Shown here piece after piece: positions 9,865-18,900 of a stretch of 64,000 nucleotides of DNA. Numbering within the stretch: position 1 is the first letter of the stretch; every line of letters starts with the position of its first letter. Below the pieces are notes generated by a model, which saw only the letters and a program-made list of their open reading frames with translations, searched no databases and was not told the DNA's origin. The DNA is from an uncultured Granulosicoccaceae bacterium (GTDB lineage Bacteria > Pseudomonadota > Gammaproteobacteria > Granulosicoccales > Granulosicoccaceae), in assembly GCA_938003855.1 (NCBI GenBank), contig CALKXD010000007.1, forward strand, positions 62,001 to 126,000, written 5' to 3'. Position numbers and translations under genes: made by a program.

Positions 9865-11994
9865 CTAGAGCGAGTTGACCTGTGTGCGTGAATCGAAGCT
9901 CGATTCGCTGTCCAGAAAACGGCGCACAGTGGGTACGTCTATTTCCAGACGCTGGACCGATACGCGTAGCCAATTGGCAGTGGCCGCCACGGATTCGCGT
10001 GACAGACCTTTGCCGATGATGTGGTGGTAGATGCGGTCGTCGAATTCCTGCTCTGCCAGTGACACCGGGGTGCGCTCGTTTTGCCGGCTGGACTGTTCCA
10101 GCATGGCAAAGGGAGTAAGCGTAGTGTCACTGACGTTTTTTTGCAGATAGCGCTGCCACTGATTGACCTTGTCGTGAAATTTACCGGCGGTCTTTACCGC
10201 GTTGTCGAGGTTCGTCTCACCGGAAACAAACATCGGGATCAGCGTGGTTAGTTTGTGCGCGGAGACCGCTGCCGGTCGCAGGCTGGGGGTCAGTGTTGCA
10301 AAATCCCGCTGAAATGACGGCCAGTGTTCTATCAATTGACCGACCAATGTGGAGGAGTCGAGTTCGTAGGACAGATTGCGCGCGAAATTAATCACCGAAT
10401 CCAGCCGCTGCCAATTGCTGTTTACGCCGCGAAACAACGTGCCGAAGCAGCGTTTGTAATAGATGTCGTTTTCGAACAATTCGGCGAATTTAAGTGTTTT
10501 GGCAAGCTCGGTAAGGCGCTCAAGATCCCGATCCGTCACCAACCCGTTGTGGGTTTTTAAGATCTCATTGAGCTGGCGGCGCGCTCTGAAGTAAGCCGGG
10601 TTGGTCAGTTGTGATTCCTGTTCACGTTTGGAAATAACTTTGATCAGCCGCGACAGCGATCTGCTGTTAGGGACCGCATTTAAGTGAAACATCTCCTCCG
10701 ACGTCTCCATCTGGTGCTCGATGGAAGCGGCTTGTATCTTGGCTTTCTGGAGTAATAATCTAGTGTCGGGATCCGCGTGCAGTGAGATGGCGTGATGCTG
10801 CATTTCCGGTGGTGCATTGAGTATTCGGTTTTGGGATTTGTACAGATTAACCAGCAGCCCGACCGACTGTGTGTTGTTGTCAAAATGACGGGTAAATTCG
10901 GTTTGTTCACGAAGTTGTTCGATCTCGGACGCCATTCGCTTTACGCGCGCTGGCAGTTGAAAAATGTGCTCCAGACGCCAATGCCCCAGACCGATCTCCA
11001 CTAGCCATTCAGCGCACTTCAGCGATTTGTCGAGCCGCTCGCCACAGAGGTCGGGTTCCCGCGCGAGTAACGTCGTGGTGGAGCGGGTGTGCTCTTTGGT
11101 GCCGGCGAAATTTTCCAGTGCAAAGGGCAGTTGCTCCGCGTCTATAAAGCGCAGCATGCGGATAGCCAGTTGCGCGTTGAATTGCTCCGGCGTTGGTGGC
11201 ATTGGTTGAAACACAGTGCCGGGTTTTGTTCGGGTCAGCTCTAAATCAAGCTGCTCACCAGGTGAAATATCCGTCAGCACGTCGGCCTGCAGAGTAAACA
11301 AACCGGTGTTGGCACTGATGCGGCATTGCAGTGTGGCATGCAGCTTTCGGCTCATCGCACGCAAGTAGTCACGCATATCAGCGGCGCTGTCAAACGGCTT
11401 TAATATCTGCTCGACATGGGTACTGCAGGACTCAGCGACATGCGGGTTAAGGCGTAGCGGTTGTCCGCTGTAGCTGATGGTGTAAGGACTGCCACGGCCT
11501 CGCAGTCGCGAGACATTGACCGGAATCAGTAACAGTGGGATGCGTTTCTTCTGTCCCCGGGCGTCGACAGTGACGGCAAAGCCTGCCGCTACATACAGGG
11601 AATACCTGATTGCAGGGTTATCCGGCGAGGTTTCCATTTCCACTTTACGACAACGAAGTGACAGTTTGCGTTCGTCGTGACGGGTTAACAATCGACCTGC
11701 CGGACTCGATCCGGTCTGTGCCCCGGAGGTTTCCGGCTGTTGCGGCAGTAATTGCAACGCCTGTCTTTGCACGACCAGTTCGCGGTATACCTCGACACAG
11801 GAAACGGGGCTTAACTGAAGGTCAGCTGCCGAGGACCGCCAGTTCTTAAGGATATTGCTGCGTAATACACGAGTGAGTTGCGGCTCCTGCCCGTTGTTTG
11901 GTACCTCGGGCTCTGGGGTCGGGCCGCCCGGCAAGGTTTCAGTCACGGAGTGACGCGGTGATTCAGGGAAACTGTTTTGCGCTGGTAGTGTCAT
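9865..11994 (-). CDS. DUF4011-like, helicase-derived protein without a motor (function unknown)
   Basis: This 709-residue protein has no signal peptide or membrane segment. Residues about 110-270 read like the DUF4011 region found at the N-terminus of large superfamily-1 helicases: SLYVAAGF, then RIPLLLIPVNVSRL, then LRLNPHVAES and an NTGLFTLQ block. Farther on come long helices and a segment LFRGVNSNWQRLD, resembling the coiled-coil insert between the Walker motifs of those helicases. No Walker A (GxxxxGKT/S), Walker B or nuclease motif is present. These assignments are pattern memory, not a search. If correct, the protein is a helicase-related scaffold that lost its ATPase core. The ATG at 11994 has no obvious Shine-Dalgarno. 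The gene stands alone, convergent with purL. Confidence 0.6.
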   Translation of the reverse strand: MTLPAQNSFPESPRHSVTETLPGGPTPEPEVPNNGQEPQLTRVLRSNILKNWRSSAADLQLSPVSCVEVYRELVVQRQALQLLPQQPETSGAQTGSSPAGRLLTRHDERKLSLRCRKVEMETSPDNPAIRYSLYVAAGFAVTVDARGQKKRIPLLLIPVNVSRLRGRGSPYTISYSGQPLRLNPHVAESCSTHVEQILKPFDSAADMRDYLRAMSRKLHATLQCRISANTGLFTLQADVLTDISPGEQLDLELTRTKPGTVFQPMPPTPEQFNAQLAIRMLRFIDAEQLPFALENFAGTKEHTRSTTTLLAREPDLCGERLDKSLKCAEWLVEIGLGHWRLEHIFQLPARVKRMASEIEQLREQTEFTRHFDNNTQSVGLLVNLYKSQNRILNAPPEMQHHAISLHADPDTRLLLQKAKIQAASIEHQMETSEEMFHLNAVPNSRSLSRLIKVISKREQESQLTNPAYFRARRQLNEILKTHNGLVTDRDLERLTELAKTLKFAELFENDIYYKRCFGTLFRGVNSNWQRLDSVINFARNLSYELDSSTLVGQLIEHWPSFQRDFATLTPSLRPAAVSAHKLTTLIPMFVSGETNLDNAVKTAGKFHDKVNQWQRYLQKNVSDTTLTPFAMLEQSSRQNERTPVSLAEQEFDDRIYHHIIGKGLSRESVAATANWLRVSVQRLEIDVPTVRRFLDSESSFDSRTQVNSL

Positions 11995-12290
11995 AAATTC
12001 AAACTGTTTTGTTTATGGTGCATGGGTCAATTCATGCGATCGAACGCTACAATAAGGTTAGCAGCCCGTTGGGAAAGAGCAGATAAACCGACGATAAAAA
12101 CAAAGTTTTTTTCTATCTGATTCAGCCGTTATTTCTTTGGCGCGTCACATTGGCTGGGCTTGGGTTAACAAGAATCGTGCGCAGTCAGTCGCCAAGGCGC
12201 TCGATTGTTATAAAGTTGTTATCGAACTGTTAGATCTTTCTTGCTGAATCTGGTCGATAATATGATCAGGCCCACTAGATCGGAGAGCAC
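11995..12290. other. Divergent intergenic region before msrP
   Basis: This holds 296 bases between the motorless helicase-like gene (minus) and msrP (plus). It is AT-richer than the flanking genes (for example around 12090-12120 and 12205-12240), as expected for two divergent promoters. No -35/-10 pair with good spacing could be assigned with confidence, and no coding frame stands out. Confidence 0.4.
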
Positions 12291-13271
12291 ATGCCAATTA
12301 CGTTTAAAGCTGGTGACAAAATTAGGTCCTCGGAGATCACACCGGAAGATGTCTTCCATCGCCGTCGTGAATTTCTTAAGTCCGCTGGATACTCGGTCGG
12401 GGCCGCTGCATTGGGGTTGTCTCCGTGGTCTCCGGTCAATGCCGCCGTGCCCGAACTCGGAGCTATTGGCCAATGGCCTGGCAGCACAACGGAGAAACAG
12501 ACACCGTGGGAAGAGGCGACCACCTACAACAATTTCTACGAGCTAGGTACTGACAAAGGTGACCCGGCAAAAAATGCCAGTCTGCTGGTCACTGATCCGT
12601 GGTCAGTTGAAATCGCCGGTGAGTGTGCCAAGCCCGGCAATTACACTCTGGAAGACATCCTTAAGCCGCACGCCAATGAAGAGAGAGTCTATCGGCTGCG
12701 TTGTGTTGAAGCCTGGTCAATGGTCATTCCCTGGGTCGGCTTTCCACTGGCGGATTTGCTCAAACGTTTTGAGCCGAATGGCAATGCCAAGTATGTGCAG
12801 TTCCAAACTATTATTGACAAAGATCGTCTGCCCGGGCAACGCTATCCGGTGTTGCAATGGCCTTATGTGGAAGGCTTGCGGATGGATGAGGCAATGCATC
12901 CGCTGACTATGGTGGCGGTTGGCATGTACGGCAAGCTGCTGCCTAACCAGAGTGGTGCGCCGTTACGCCTGGTGGTGCCGTGGAAATACGGCTTCAAGAG
13001 CATCAAGTCTATTGTGCGGATAAGTTTTGTGGAAGAGCAGCCAGACACCAGCTGGAATCTGTCAGCGCCTCGTGAATACGGTTTCTATTCCAACGTTAAT
13101 CCACAGGTCAGTCACCCGCGCTGGAGTCAGGCCAAAGAGCGGCGTCTCGATGGCGAGAGTAAAGGACTCGCAGCTTTGTTCAGCGAAAAGCGCGATACCG
13201 AACTGTTTAACGGTTACGCGGATGAAGTTGCTGGTCTGTATACCGATATGGATTTAAAGACCAACTTTTAG
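12291..13271 (+). CDS. msrP: Protein-methionine-sulfoxide reductase catalytic subunit MsrP
   Basis: This is the periplasmic molybdopterin enzyme that reduces methionine sulfoxide in envelope proteins damaged by reactive oxygen or chlorine species. At 326 residues it matches E. coli MsrP (YedY) in length. A Tat signal is plain: HRRREFLK at residues 23-30, then a hydrophobic stretch and an Ala-rich cleavage region. The molybdenum ligand is Cys138 in [10 protein letters not shown], and the conserved segments [10 protein letters not shown] and [12 protein letters not shown] follow. Electrons come from the membrane haem protein MsrQ, encoded at 13935. Unusually, the two genes are separated by an opposing phosphoesterase-like gene rather than being adjacent. 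Confidence 0.95.
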   Translation: MPITFKAGDKIRSSEITPEDVFHRRREFLKSAGYSVGAAALGLSPWSPVNAAVPELGAIGQWPGSTTEKQTPWEEATTYNNFYELGTDKGDPAKNASLLVTDPWSVEIAGECAKPGNYTLEDILKPHANEERVYRLRCVEAWSMVIPWVGFPLADLLKRFEPNGNAKYVQFQTIIDKDRLPGQRYPVLQWPYVEGLRMDEAMHPLTMVAVGMYGKLLPNQSGAPLRLVVPWKYGFKSIKSIVRISFVEEQPDTSWNLSAPREYGFYSNVNPQVSHPRWSQAKERRLDGESKGLAALFSEKRDTELFNGYADEVAGLYTDMDLKTNF

Positions 13272-13825
13272 TCCGCCGGATCTGAGGCAGAGGAGCGTAG
13301 CCGAAAGGTGTGCAGTATCTTCCAGGCATCGGGTGTCGCTGTGACATCCACGACAGCCAGCCGGTCGAAGGTCATCTGTTTGAGTGCCACGGACTGCTGC
13401 TGCGGCGACAGTAAGGGGTCGTGGGCGGGGAGCTGATCAGCGTAAATCAGGCTTAGATGCGGAATAAAAGCGGGGACGGATAAGACACTGGCACTTTTAG
13501 TGTTTTGATGCAGGCTGTCCAGCGTTGGGTGGTCGGGAATCCGGACAGTTAAAAAACGGAAGTAGGTCGGTTCTCGATAAAACGCAGACGGGTTGATTGA
13601 AAATAGGCAGGTATTGCTGGCAACTTCGCGGGCAATTGCAGTAATTTCAGTTCGGTTTTGCCGTGTTTCAGGGACAATAGTGATGTGCGGCAGGAAGCTG
13701 ACACAGTGGTACTTAGTGGCCAGATCAGTAATCAGCGTTTGCAGACGATTCGCGTCCCGCCGTTTTGGCAATAACCAGAGAGACAGCGCTTCAGTTGCCG
13801 GGTGATCAGGCTTTTTTTCAGGCAT
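13268..13825 (-). CDS. 2H phosphoesterase (2'-5' RNA ligase-like) family protein
   Basis: This 185-residue protein has the two HxT/S motifs that define the 2H phosphoesterase fold: [10 protein letters not shown] and, about 90 residues later, [10 protein letters not shown]. Relatives include bacterial ThpR (2'-5' RNA ligase / cyclic phosphodiesterase) and plant-type cyclic phosphodiesterases; the substrate here is unknown. It is probably cytoplasmic. The ATG at 13825 is chosen; the frame extends to a TTG at 13867, and neither start has a good Shine-Dalgarno. The stop codon overlaps the msrP 3' end by 4 bases. Its position between msrP and msrQ on the opposite strand is the notable point. Confidence 0.7.
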   Translation of the reverse strand: MPEKKPDHPATEALSLWLLPKRRDANRLQTLITDLATKYHCVSFLPHITIVPETRQNRTEITAIAREVASNTCLFSINPSAFYREPTYFRFLTVRIPDHPTLDSLHQNTKSASVLSVPAFIPHLSLIYADQLPAHDPLLSPQQQSVALKQMTFDRLAVVDVTATPDAWKILHTFRLRSSASDPAD

Positions 13826-13934
13826 TGGTGTGGTGATCGACAGGGCGTTACTGCAGGCAGCAACCAAACGGGCTTGTCGCTGGCAGACTGTTATGAGTAA
13901 TTAAGTGCACCAATGAAATATTAGACCACAATAC

Positions 13935-14558
13935 ATGACCGCAACCACCACAAATTCGACAGCTGTAAAGCGCAGGTTTCGCTGGATAAAGCTGGTGAAG
14001 CCAATTGTGTTTCTGGTATGCCTGCTGCCACTCATAAGTATTATTGCAGCGGCCGCTAATAATTCACTGGGACCGAATCCGGTGGAAGCGTTACTGCATG
14101 ATTGCGGTGAGTGGGGTCTGCGATTTATGTTGATTACCCTGTCAGTCACCCCGTTGCAGATGATTTTCAAGTGGAGAATGATCGCCAACTTCCGCCGTAT
14201 GTTTGGCTTGTACGCGTTTTTTTATGCGGTGCTGCATTTAGCGGTTTGGTTGGTGTTGGATCAGGGGCTGGATCTGTCGGCAGCGTTCTCGGAGATTGTT
14301 GAGAAAAAATACATTACCGTCGGCATCATTGTCATCCTGGGCATGCTGCCGTTGACACTGACGTCCAACCGTTGGGCGATCCGCAAAATGGGCACGCGCT
14401 GGAAATCATTGCATCGATGGATCTATCCGCTGTCGGTGCTGGCGATTCTGCATTTTCTGTGGCAGGTGAGGGCCAACGATATCCTGGAGCCGGCAGCCTA
14501 TCTGGCGTTCCTGACGATGTTGCTGGTTTGGCGGTTTGTGCGGATGGTAAAAAATTAG
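13935..14558 (+). CDS. msrQ: Haem-binding membrane subunit MsrQ
   Basis: This is the inner-membrane b-type haem protein that passes electrons from the quinone pool or flavin reductase to MsrP. It has 207 residues with about six hydrophobic helices and belongs to the ferric-reductase-like transmembrane family (YedZ). Characteristic pieces are SLGPNPVEALLHDCGEWGLR at the first loop, LRFMLITLSVTPLQ, and conserved His in FYAVLHLAVW, WKSLHRWIYP and LAILHFLWQV, the likely haem ligands. It probably needs its own promoter because the 13268-13825 gene opposes it. Confidence 0.95.
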   Translation: MTATTTNSTAVKRRFRWIKLVKPIVFLVCLLPLISIIAAAANNSLGPNPVEALLHDCGEWGLRFMLITLSVTPLQMIFKWRMIANFRRMFGLYAFFYAVLHLAVWLVLDQGLDLSAAFSEIVEKKYITVGIIVILGMLPLTLTSNRWAIRKMGTRWKSLHRWIYPLSVLAILHFLWQVRANDILEPAAYLAFLTMLLVWRFVRMVKN

Positions 14559-14654
14559 CGGGTGGGTCTGCGCAGGGTCGCCGCTGAATAGGGTGTTGCC
14601 GGCAAAAGAGCACGCCGATCTTTGGTCGGGTATCCGGGTTATCAAAAATCCGCA

Positions 14655-14680
14655 GATCAGATCGCCGAGGCAATCTGATC
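14655..14680 (+). terminator. Hairpin between converging msrQ and mdh
   Basis: A perfect 8-bp inverted repeat GATCAGAT/ATCTGATC with a 10-base loop lies in the 134-base gap between the convergent msrQ and mdh stop codons. There is no T-run, so it is only a candidate bidirectional end point. Confidence 0.35.
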
Positions 14681-14692
14681 CGCGCTGGTCGT

Positions 14693-15670
14693 TTAGGTCA
14701 TGTCTTTTACGGCTTCTGCTTCTTCCAGCAGTTCGTTTTCGCTTTCTTTCATTTTGCCTGCGATGAAGTCGTTGATTTCAAGTCCTTGAACGATCTCGTA
14801 GTCGCCGCCTTTACAGATAACCGGATAGCTGTAGATCAGGCCTTCGGTGATACCGTAGCTGCCGTCGGACGGCACTGACATGCTGGTCCAGTCACCATCA
14901 GCAGTACCATTCACCCACGACGCCATGTGATCGACCACAGCACTACCGGCCGACGCTGCACTGGATGAGCCGCGAGCGGCAATCACAGCGCCGCCGCGCT
15001 TTGCGACAGTCGGAATGAATTCTTCCTGTGCCCAGGATTGGTCGACCATACCAGAAGCCGCTTTGCCGCTGACTGTGCAGTAGCTGATGTCGGGTACCTG
15101 TGTGGTGGAGTGGTTGCCCCAGATCAGCATTTTGTTGATGTCAGTGACTTTGCAGTCGACCTTTGCTGCCAGTTGGCTGATTGCTCGATTGTGATCGAGG
15201 CGGGTCAGTGCTGTGACATTACGCGGGTTAATGTTCGGGGCATTGGCTTTCAGGATATAGGCGTTGGTGTTAGCCGGGTTGCCGACAACGCAGATCTTGG
15301 CTTCAGGATTGGCCACTTCATTCAGAACTTTGCCCAGTGAACTGAAAATATTGCCGTTATCTTTGAGCAGATCGCTGCGCTCCATGCCCGGGCCGCGTGG
15401 TTTTGCGCCGACAAACAGAGCGGCATCGATGTCGGTGAAGGCGGTTTTAGGGTCACTGGTGCAGATGGTGTCAGCGAGCAACGGGAAGGCGCAATCGTCG
15501 AGTTCCATCTTGACGGCTTCCAGCACGCCCATAGCCTGCGGTATTTCCAGCAACTGCAAAACGACTGGCTGGTTCGGGCCATACATACCACCAGACGCAA
15601 TTCTGAAAAGCATGGAATAGCAGATCTGGCCGGCGGCCCCTGTGATGGCGATGCGAACGGGGTCAGTCAT
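14693..15670 (-). CDS. mdh: Malate dehydrogenase (NAD-dependent)
   Basis: This TCA-cycle enzyme interconverts malate and oxaloacetate with NAD. It has 325 residues and belongs to the longer MDH type (Xanthomonas/Burkholderia-like) rather than the 312-residue enterobacterial type. The nucleotide-binding start is [16 protein letters not shown]; the active-site region includes [12 protein letters not shown] with the catalytic His, and LTRLDHNRA precedes it. The Rossmann loop reads GQIC rather than the usual GQIG/GQIA, a conservative-looking substitution. An AGGAGA Shine-Dalgarno precedes the ATG. The gene is divergent from nrdR. Confidence 0.96.
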   Translation of the reverse strand: MTDPVRIAITGAAGQICYSMLFRIASGGMYGPNQPVVLQLLEIPQAMGVLEAVKMELDDCAFPLLADTICTSDPKTAFTDIDAALFVGAKPRGPGMERSDLLKDNGNIFSSLGKVLNEVANPEAKICVVGNPANTNAYILKANAPNINPRNVTALTRLDHNRAISQLAAKVDCKVTDINKMLIWGNHSTTQVPDISYCTVSGKAASGMVDQSWAQEEFIPTVAKRGGAVIAARGSSSAASAGSAVVDHMASWVNGTADGDWTSMSVPSDGSYGITEGLIYSYPVICKGGDYEIVQGLEINDFIAGKMKESENELLEEAEAVKDMT

Positions 15671-15839
15671 AGATAGAGTCTCCTGCAGAGATAAATGAAG
15701 TGGTCGATAGGCAGATCGGTAGTTACGCGCAGACGGCAGCGACCGAACGTGCTGACCGCACGACGGTATTGCGGCAAATCCAGTCGAATCATTATCCCGC
15801 TATGATAGCTGGTTTCGGATAAATCGTGATGACCAATTT

Positions 15840-15869
15840 TTTACCGTAACACAGGCAGTTTGGTACACT
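15840..15869 (+). promoter_or_regulatory. Candidate promoter of nrdR-ribD
   Basis: TTTACC (15840-15845) and TACACT (15864-15869) are 18 bases apart, about 31 bases before the nrdR ATG. The matches to consensus are moderate. This is the only reasonable -35/-10 pair seen in the mdh-nrdR gap. Confidence 0.4.
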
Positions 15870-15900
15870 TGCTCGATTGAACGATTGCAGGTTGAAGCCT

Positions 15901-16434
15901 ATGCGCTGCCCATTTTGTGGAGCAATGGATACGAAAGTCATCGATTCGCGACTCAGTGGCGATAACGATCAGATTCGCCGGCGGCGCGAGTGTCTGGAGT
16001 GTCAGGAGCGATTTACCACCTACGAGAGTGCCGAATTAAACCTCCCCAGAGTGGTTAAATCGGATGGTAGTCGCGAGCCTTTCTCAGAGAAAAAGCTGTT
16101 GGCCGGGTTGCAGAAGTCGCTCGAGAAGCGGCCTGTGGCGATCGACGATGTGCACCTTGCTATGAGTCACCTCAAACATCAGGCGCTGGTCACCGGTGAA
16201 CGCGAAATATTATCGCGCAGAATTGGTGAGTGGGTGATGGAAGAGCTGCTTAAGCTTGATCACGTTGCCTATATTCGTTACGCATCGGTGTACCTGAGTT
16301 TTGAGGATATCGCGTCATTTCGCGATGTCATTGAGCGGCTCGAGAAAGAGTTGTCTCCCGAGGAGGCAAAAAGTCAGCTTGATCTTCTTACCGTGGAGAA
16401 ATCGCGAATTACCAAGCCGCGGCGCAAGAGTTGA
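15901..16434 (+). CDS. nrdR: Transcriptional repressor NrdR
   Basis: This is the ATP/dATP-sensing zinc-ribbon and ATP-cone repressor of ribonucleotide reductase genes. It starts with the family signature [17 protein letters not shown] at the ATG at 15901; the frame is open to a TTG at 15877, but the family start is clear. A second Cys pair ([12 protein letters not shown]) completes the zinc ribbon, and the ATP-cone follows ([18 protein letters not shown]). At 177 residues it is slightly longer than the usual 150-170 because of a basic tail ([11 protein letters not shown]). Its stop overlaps the ribD start by one base (TGATG), so the two are translationally coupled, the common nrdR-ribD arrangement. 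Confidence 0.96.
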   Translation: MRCPFCGAMDTKVIDSRLSGDNDQIRRRRECLECQERFTTYESAELNLPRVVKSDGSREPFSEKKLLAGLQKSLEKRPVAIDDVHLAMSHLKHQALVTGEREILSRRIGEWVMEELLKLDHVAYIRYASVYLSFEDIASFRDVIERLEKELSPEEAKSQLDLLTVEKSRITKPRRKS

Positions 16435-17561
16435 TGTTCAGTCGGGCCGATGAAGACTTTATGTTGCAGGCACTGCAGTTGGCCGCACAGGGTTTATACA
16501 CCACTGAGCCCAACCCTAGAGTCGGTTGTCTACTGGTCAAGGATGAGCGGGTTATCGGCAAGGGATGGCATCAGTGTGCCGGTCAACCGCACGCGGAAAT
16601 AGAAGCACTGATCCATTGTGATGAGGACACTGAAGGTGCCACGGCGTATGTCACACTCGAGCCCTGTGCGCATCATGGCCGGACGCCGCCGTGCTGTGAT
16701 GCACTGATAGAGGCGAAGCTGGCGCGGGTGGTTGTGGCCTGCATTGACCCCAATCCGCAGGTCGCCGGTGGTGGCATTGAGCGGATGCGTGATGCCGGTA
16801 TCGAGGTTGATGTCGGTTTGTTTGCTGATAAAAGCCAGGCTCTGAATTGCGGGTTTTTCAGTCGTATGTCCCGCGGGCGGCCATTCGTTCGATTGAAAAT
16901 GGCAGCCAGTCTCGACGGCAGAACAGCACTGTCATCCGGTGAGAGCCAATGGATAACCTCCGAGCAAGCCCGCCAGGATGTGCAGCATTGGCGCGCCCGC
17001 GCCGGTTGCATCCTCACCGGAGTCGGTACGGTACTGGCCGACGATCCCCGAATGACTGTGCGGTTGTCCCAGGCTCAGATGGAGAGCGAAGAGTACGGCA
17101 ACGTTGCCGGCTTGCTGATGCAAAGACCGCAGCCGGTGTTGGCGGTGGTGGACTCGGATTTGCGAACACCGCGTACCGCTAGAATCTTTGAGCGCAGTGG
17201 CGGTGTATTAATTTATTCAAATAAAAACAAAGTTTTAAGTGATAAATGTGAAGTGGTTTATCACTTAAGTTCAAGTGAGTCCGGGCAGATTTCACTGGAT
17301 GGTGTGCTGCGTGACCTGGCCACCCGTGAGGTCAACGAGGTGCATGTGGAAGGCGGGGCGGAACTTGCCGGTAGTCTGCTCAGAGAAGGTTTGCTGGATG
17401 AGCTGATCATCTACATTGCGCCGCATTTGCTGGGCGCCGATGCCCGCTCGCTGTTTGCGTTCACCGGTATTGATAACATGGAGAAACGACCGGAGTTCGT
17501 GTTCACCGAGGTAACCCAGATTGGACCGGATATCCGGCTCACACTGAGGCCAGCCAGCTGA
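16434..17561 (+). CDS. ribD: Bifunctional riboflavin biosynthesis deaminase/reductase RibD
   Basis: This two-domain enzyme deaminates the pyrimidine intermediate and reduces its ribosyl chain in riboflavin synthesis. The N-terminal deaminase has the zinc site HAE (QPHAEIEAL) plus PCxxxxxxPPC (EPCAHHGRTPPCCD). The C-terminal reductase starts near RPFVRLKMAASLDGRTA and includes VEGGAELAGSLL. It has 375 residues, the normal size. It overlaps nrdR by one base. No other rib genes follow; ribE and ribBA must be elsewhere. An unusually AT-rich stretch at 17205-17275, containing a 12-bp inverted repeat, lies inside the reductase domain and uses rarer codons than its surroundings. Confidence 0.96.
   Translation: MFSRADEDFMLQALQLAAQGLYTTEPNPRVGCLLVKDERVIGKGWHQCAGQPHAEIEALIHCDEDTEGATAYVTLEPCAHHGRTPPCCDALIEAKLARVVVACIDPNPQVAGGGIERMRDAGIEVDVGLFADKSQALNCGFFSRMSRGRPFVRLKMAASLDGRTALSSGESQWITSEQARQDVQHWRARAGCILTGVGTVLADDPRMTVRLSQAQMESEEYGNVAGLLMQRPQPVLAVVDSDLRTPRTARIFERSGGVLIYSNKNKVLSDKCEVVYHLSSSESGQISLDGVLRDLATREVNEVHVEGGAELAGSLLREGLLDELIIYIAPHLLGADARSLFAFTGIDNMEKRPEFVFTEVTQIGPDIRLTLRPAS
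17235..17268. repeat. 12-bp perfect inverted repeat inside ribD
   Basis: TTAAGTGATAAA (17235-17246) and its exact complement TTTATCACTTAA (17257-17268) flank a 10-base loop within the ribD coding frame. The surrounding 70 bases are far more AT-rich than the rest of the gene and encode a hydrophilic, Asn/Lys/Ser-rich loop. It may be a small palindromic insertion or an mRNA structure. Confidence 0.7.
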
Positions 17562-17637
17562 GCCGCTAGACACCCCACTGCCAGTCAAGTTTTCGCCAGC
17601 GCCTGTCGCGTTGGTGGCATCGTTCGAGAATATTGTC

Positions 17638-18213
17638 ATGTCCACAGTTGTTGTAGTTAGGAAGAATGGAATCGCCTGCATCGCTGCAGATTCGCTGACC
17701 AGTTACGGTGATTTGAAGCTGTCTGCCGATTTTGATCCACACAGTGAGAAAATTCAGACCTTTGATGACACTCATCTGGCAATCGTCGGCAGCGCTGCGC
17801 ACACGCTGGTGATCGAAGACCTTCTCAATCAGGATGAGTTTTTCCCCGATTTCTCCGGACGTACTGCTATTTTCAAGACATTCACCAATGTGCACAGTGA
17901 ATTGAAGGAGAAATTCTTCCTCAATTCGAAAGATGAAGACGATGACCCGTATGAGTCGAGCCACATTGATGCATTAGCCATTAACAAGCACGGAATATTC
18001 GGTATCTATGCGATGCGGGAGGTTTACGAGTATTCGCGGTTCTGGGCAACCGGTTCCGGCAGTCCATACGCGTTAGGCGCAATGCAGGCGGTTTATGATC
18101 GATACGACTCCGTCGAGTCAATTGCCGAGGCGGGTGTGCTGGCCGGTGCAACTTTTGACAATGCGTCGTCAATGCCGATGACGCAGCGGGTAGTCACTCT
18201 GCAGGAAAGCTAA
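17638..18213 (+). CDS. HslV/proteasome-like Ntn hydrolase (solitary)
   Basis: This 191-residue protein resembles HslV and proteasome beta subunits. It starts STVVVVRKNGIACIAADS (HslV: TTIVSVRRNG...), has HSEKIQTF where the conserved Lys belongs, a GSAAHTL segment, and GSGSPYALGAM like the GSGG(P)YA motif of the fold. Aligned by hand, the residue matching HslV Thr1 is Ser2, with Thr3 next to it. The start at 17638 is chosen because it exposes this N-terminus; the TTG at 17611 would bury it. No unfoldase gene such as hslU is nearby. Relatives may include the solitary BPH-type proteasome homologues, but this is from memory. It is probably a cytoplasmic self-compartmentalising peptidase. Confidence 0.7.
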   Translation: MSTVVVVRKNGIACIAADSLTSYGDLKLSADFDPHSEKIQTFDDTHLAIVGSAAHTLVIEDLLNQDEFFPDFSGRTAIFKTFTNVHSELKEKFFLNSKDEDDDPYESSHIDALAINKHGIFGIYAMREVYEYSRFWATGSGSPYALGAMQAVYDRYDSVESIAEAGVLAGATFDNASSMPMTQRVVTLQES

Positions 18214-18442
18214 CCCGGTGGAATATACCGCAGGCAACGCGACGGGTAGTTGGGCGGTCGCGGGAAGCTCAGCGATTCTGTCTTCGGGGCAGGCTTTAAA
18301 CCATCGAAGCCGGCACTATATTGGGCGTTGCAGGAAAGACCGACACAACACCAGCATCTTTGTGCAATTTCAGGTAGACTTCGGCGCCTTTTAGCAGTAA
18401 CCGTTTTTCACCACTTAATAATCCCGGCAATTGGAGTAAACC

Positions 18443-18874
18443 ATGGCCACAGAACGCACTATATCTATCATCAAGCCCGACGCCGTCGCTAAAAACGTGA
18501 TCGGCCAGATTTACGATCGATTCGAAAAAGCAGGACTGCAGATTGTTGCCTCTAAAATGTTGCACCTGAGCAAAGAGCAGGCAGAAGGCTTCTACGAAGT
18601 GCACAAGGAACGCCCTTTCTACAATGACCTGGTGGCTTTCATGACTTCGGGCCCTGTGATGGTGCAGGTACTGGAAGGCGACAACGCCATAGCCAAAAAC
18701 CGCGAAGTGATGGGAGCAACCAACCCGGCCGAGGCTGATGCCGGAACCATCCGCGCCGATTTCGCCAGCAGCATCGACGAAAATGCCGTTCATGGGTCCG
18801 ATGCGCCTGAAACAGCAGCGCACGAGATCAACTTTTTCTTCGGTGATGACGGTGTGTGCCCACGCACTCGTTAG
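18443..18874 (+). CDS. ndk: Nucleoside diphosphate kinase
   Basis: This enzyme transfers the gamma-phosphate from ATP to other (d)NDPs through a phosphohistidine. It has 143 residues, the standard length, starts [14 protein letters not shown], and carries the active-site His117 in [15 protein letters not shown] Shine-Dalgarno lies 8 bases before the ATG. The next gene, rlmN, begins 26 bases after the stop, so ndk may head the rlmN-pilW transcript, an arrangement seen in other gammaproteobacteria. Confidence 0.97.
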   Translation: MATERTISIIKPDAVAKNVIGQIYDRFEKAGLQIVASKMLHLSKEQAEGFYEVHKERPFYNDLVAFMTSGPVMVQVLEGDNAIAKNREVMGATNPAEADAGTIRADFASSIDENAVHGSDAPETAAHEINFFFGDDGVCPRTR

Positions 18875-18900
18875 TTCACTGATCTTCATCGAGCGTAGCG

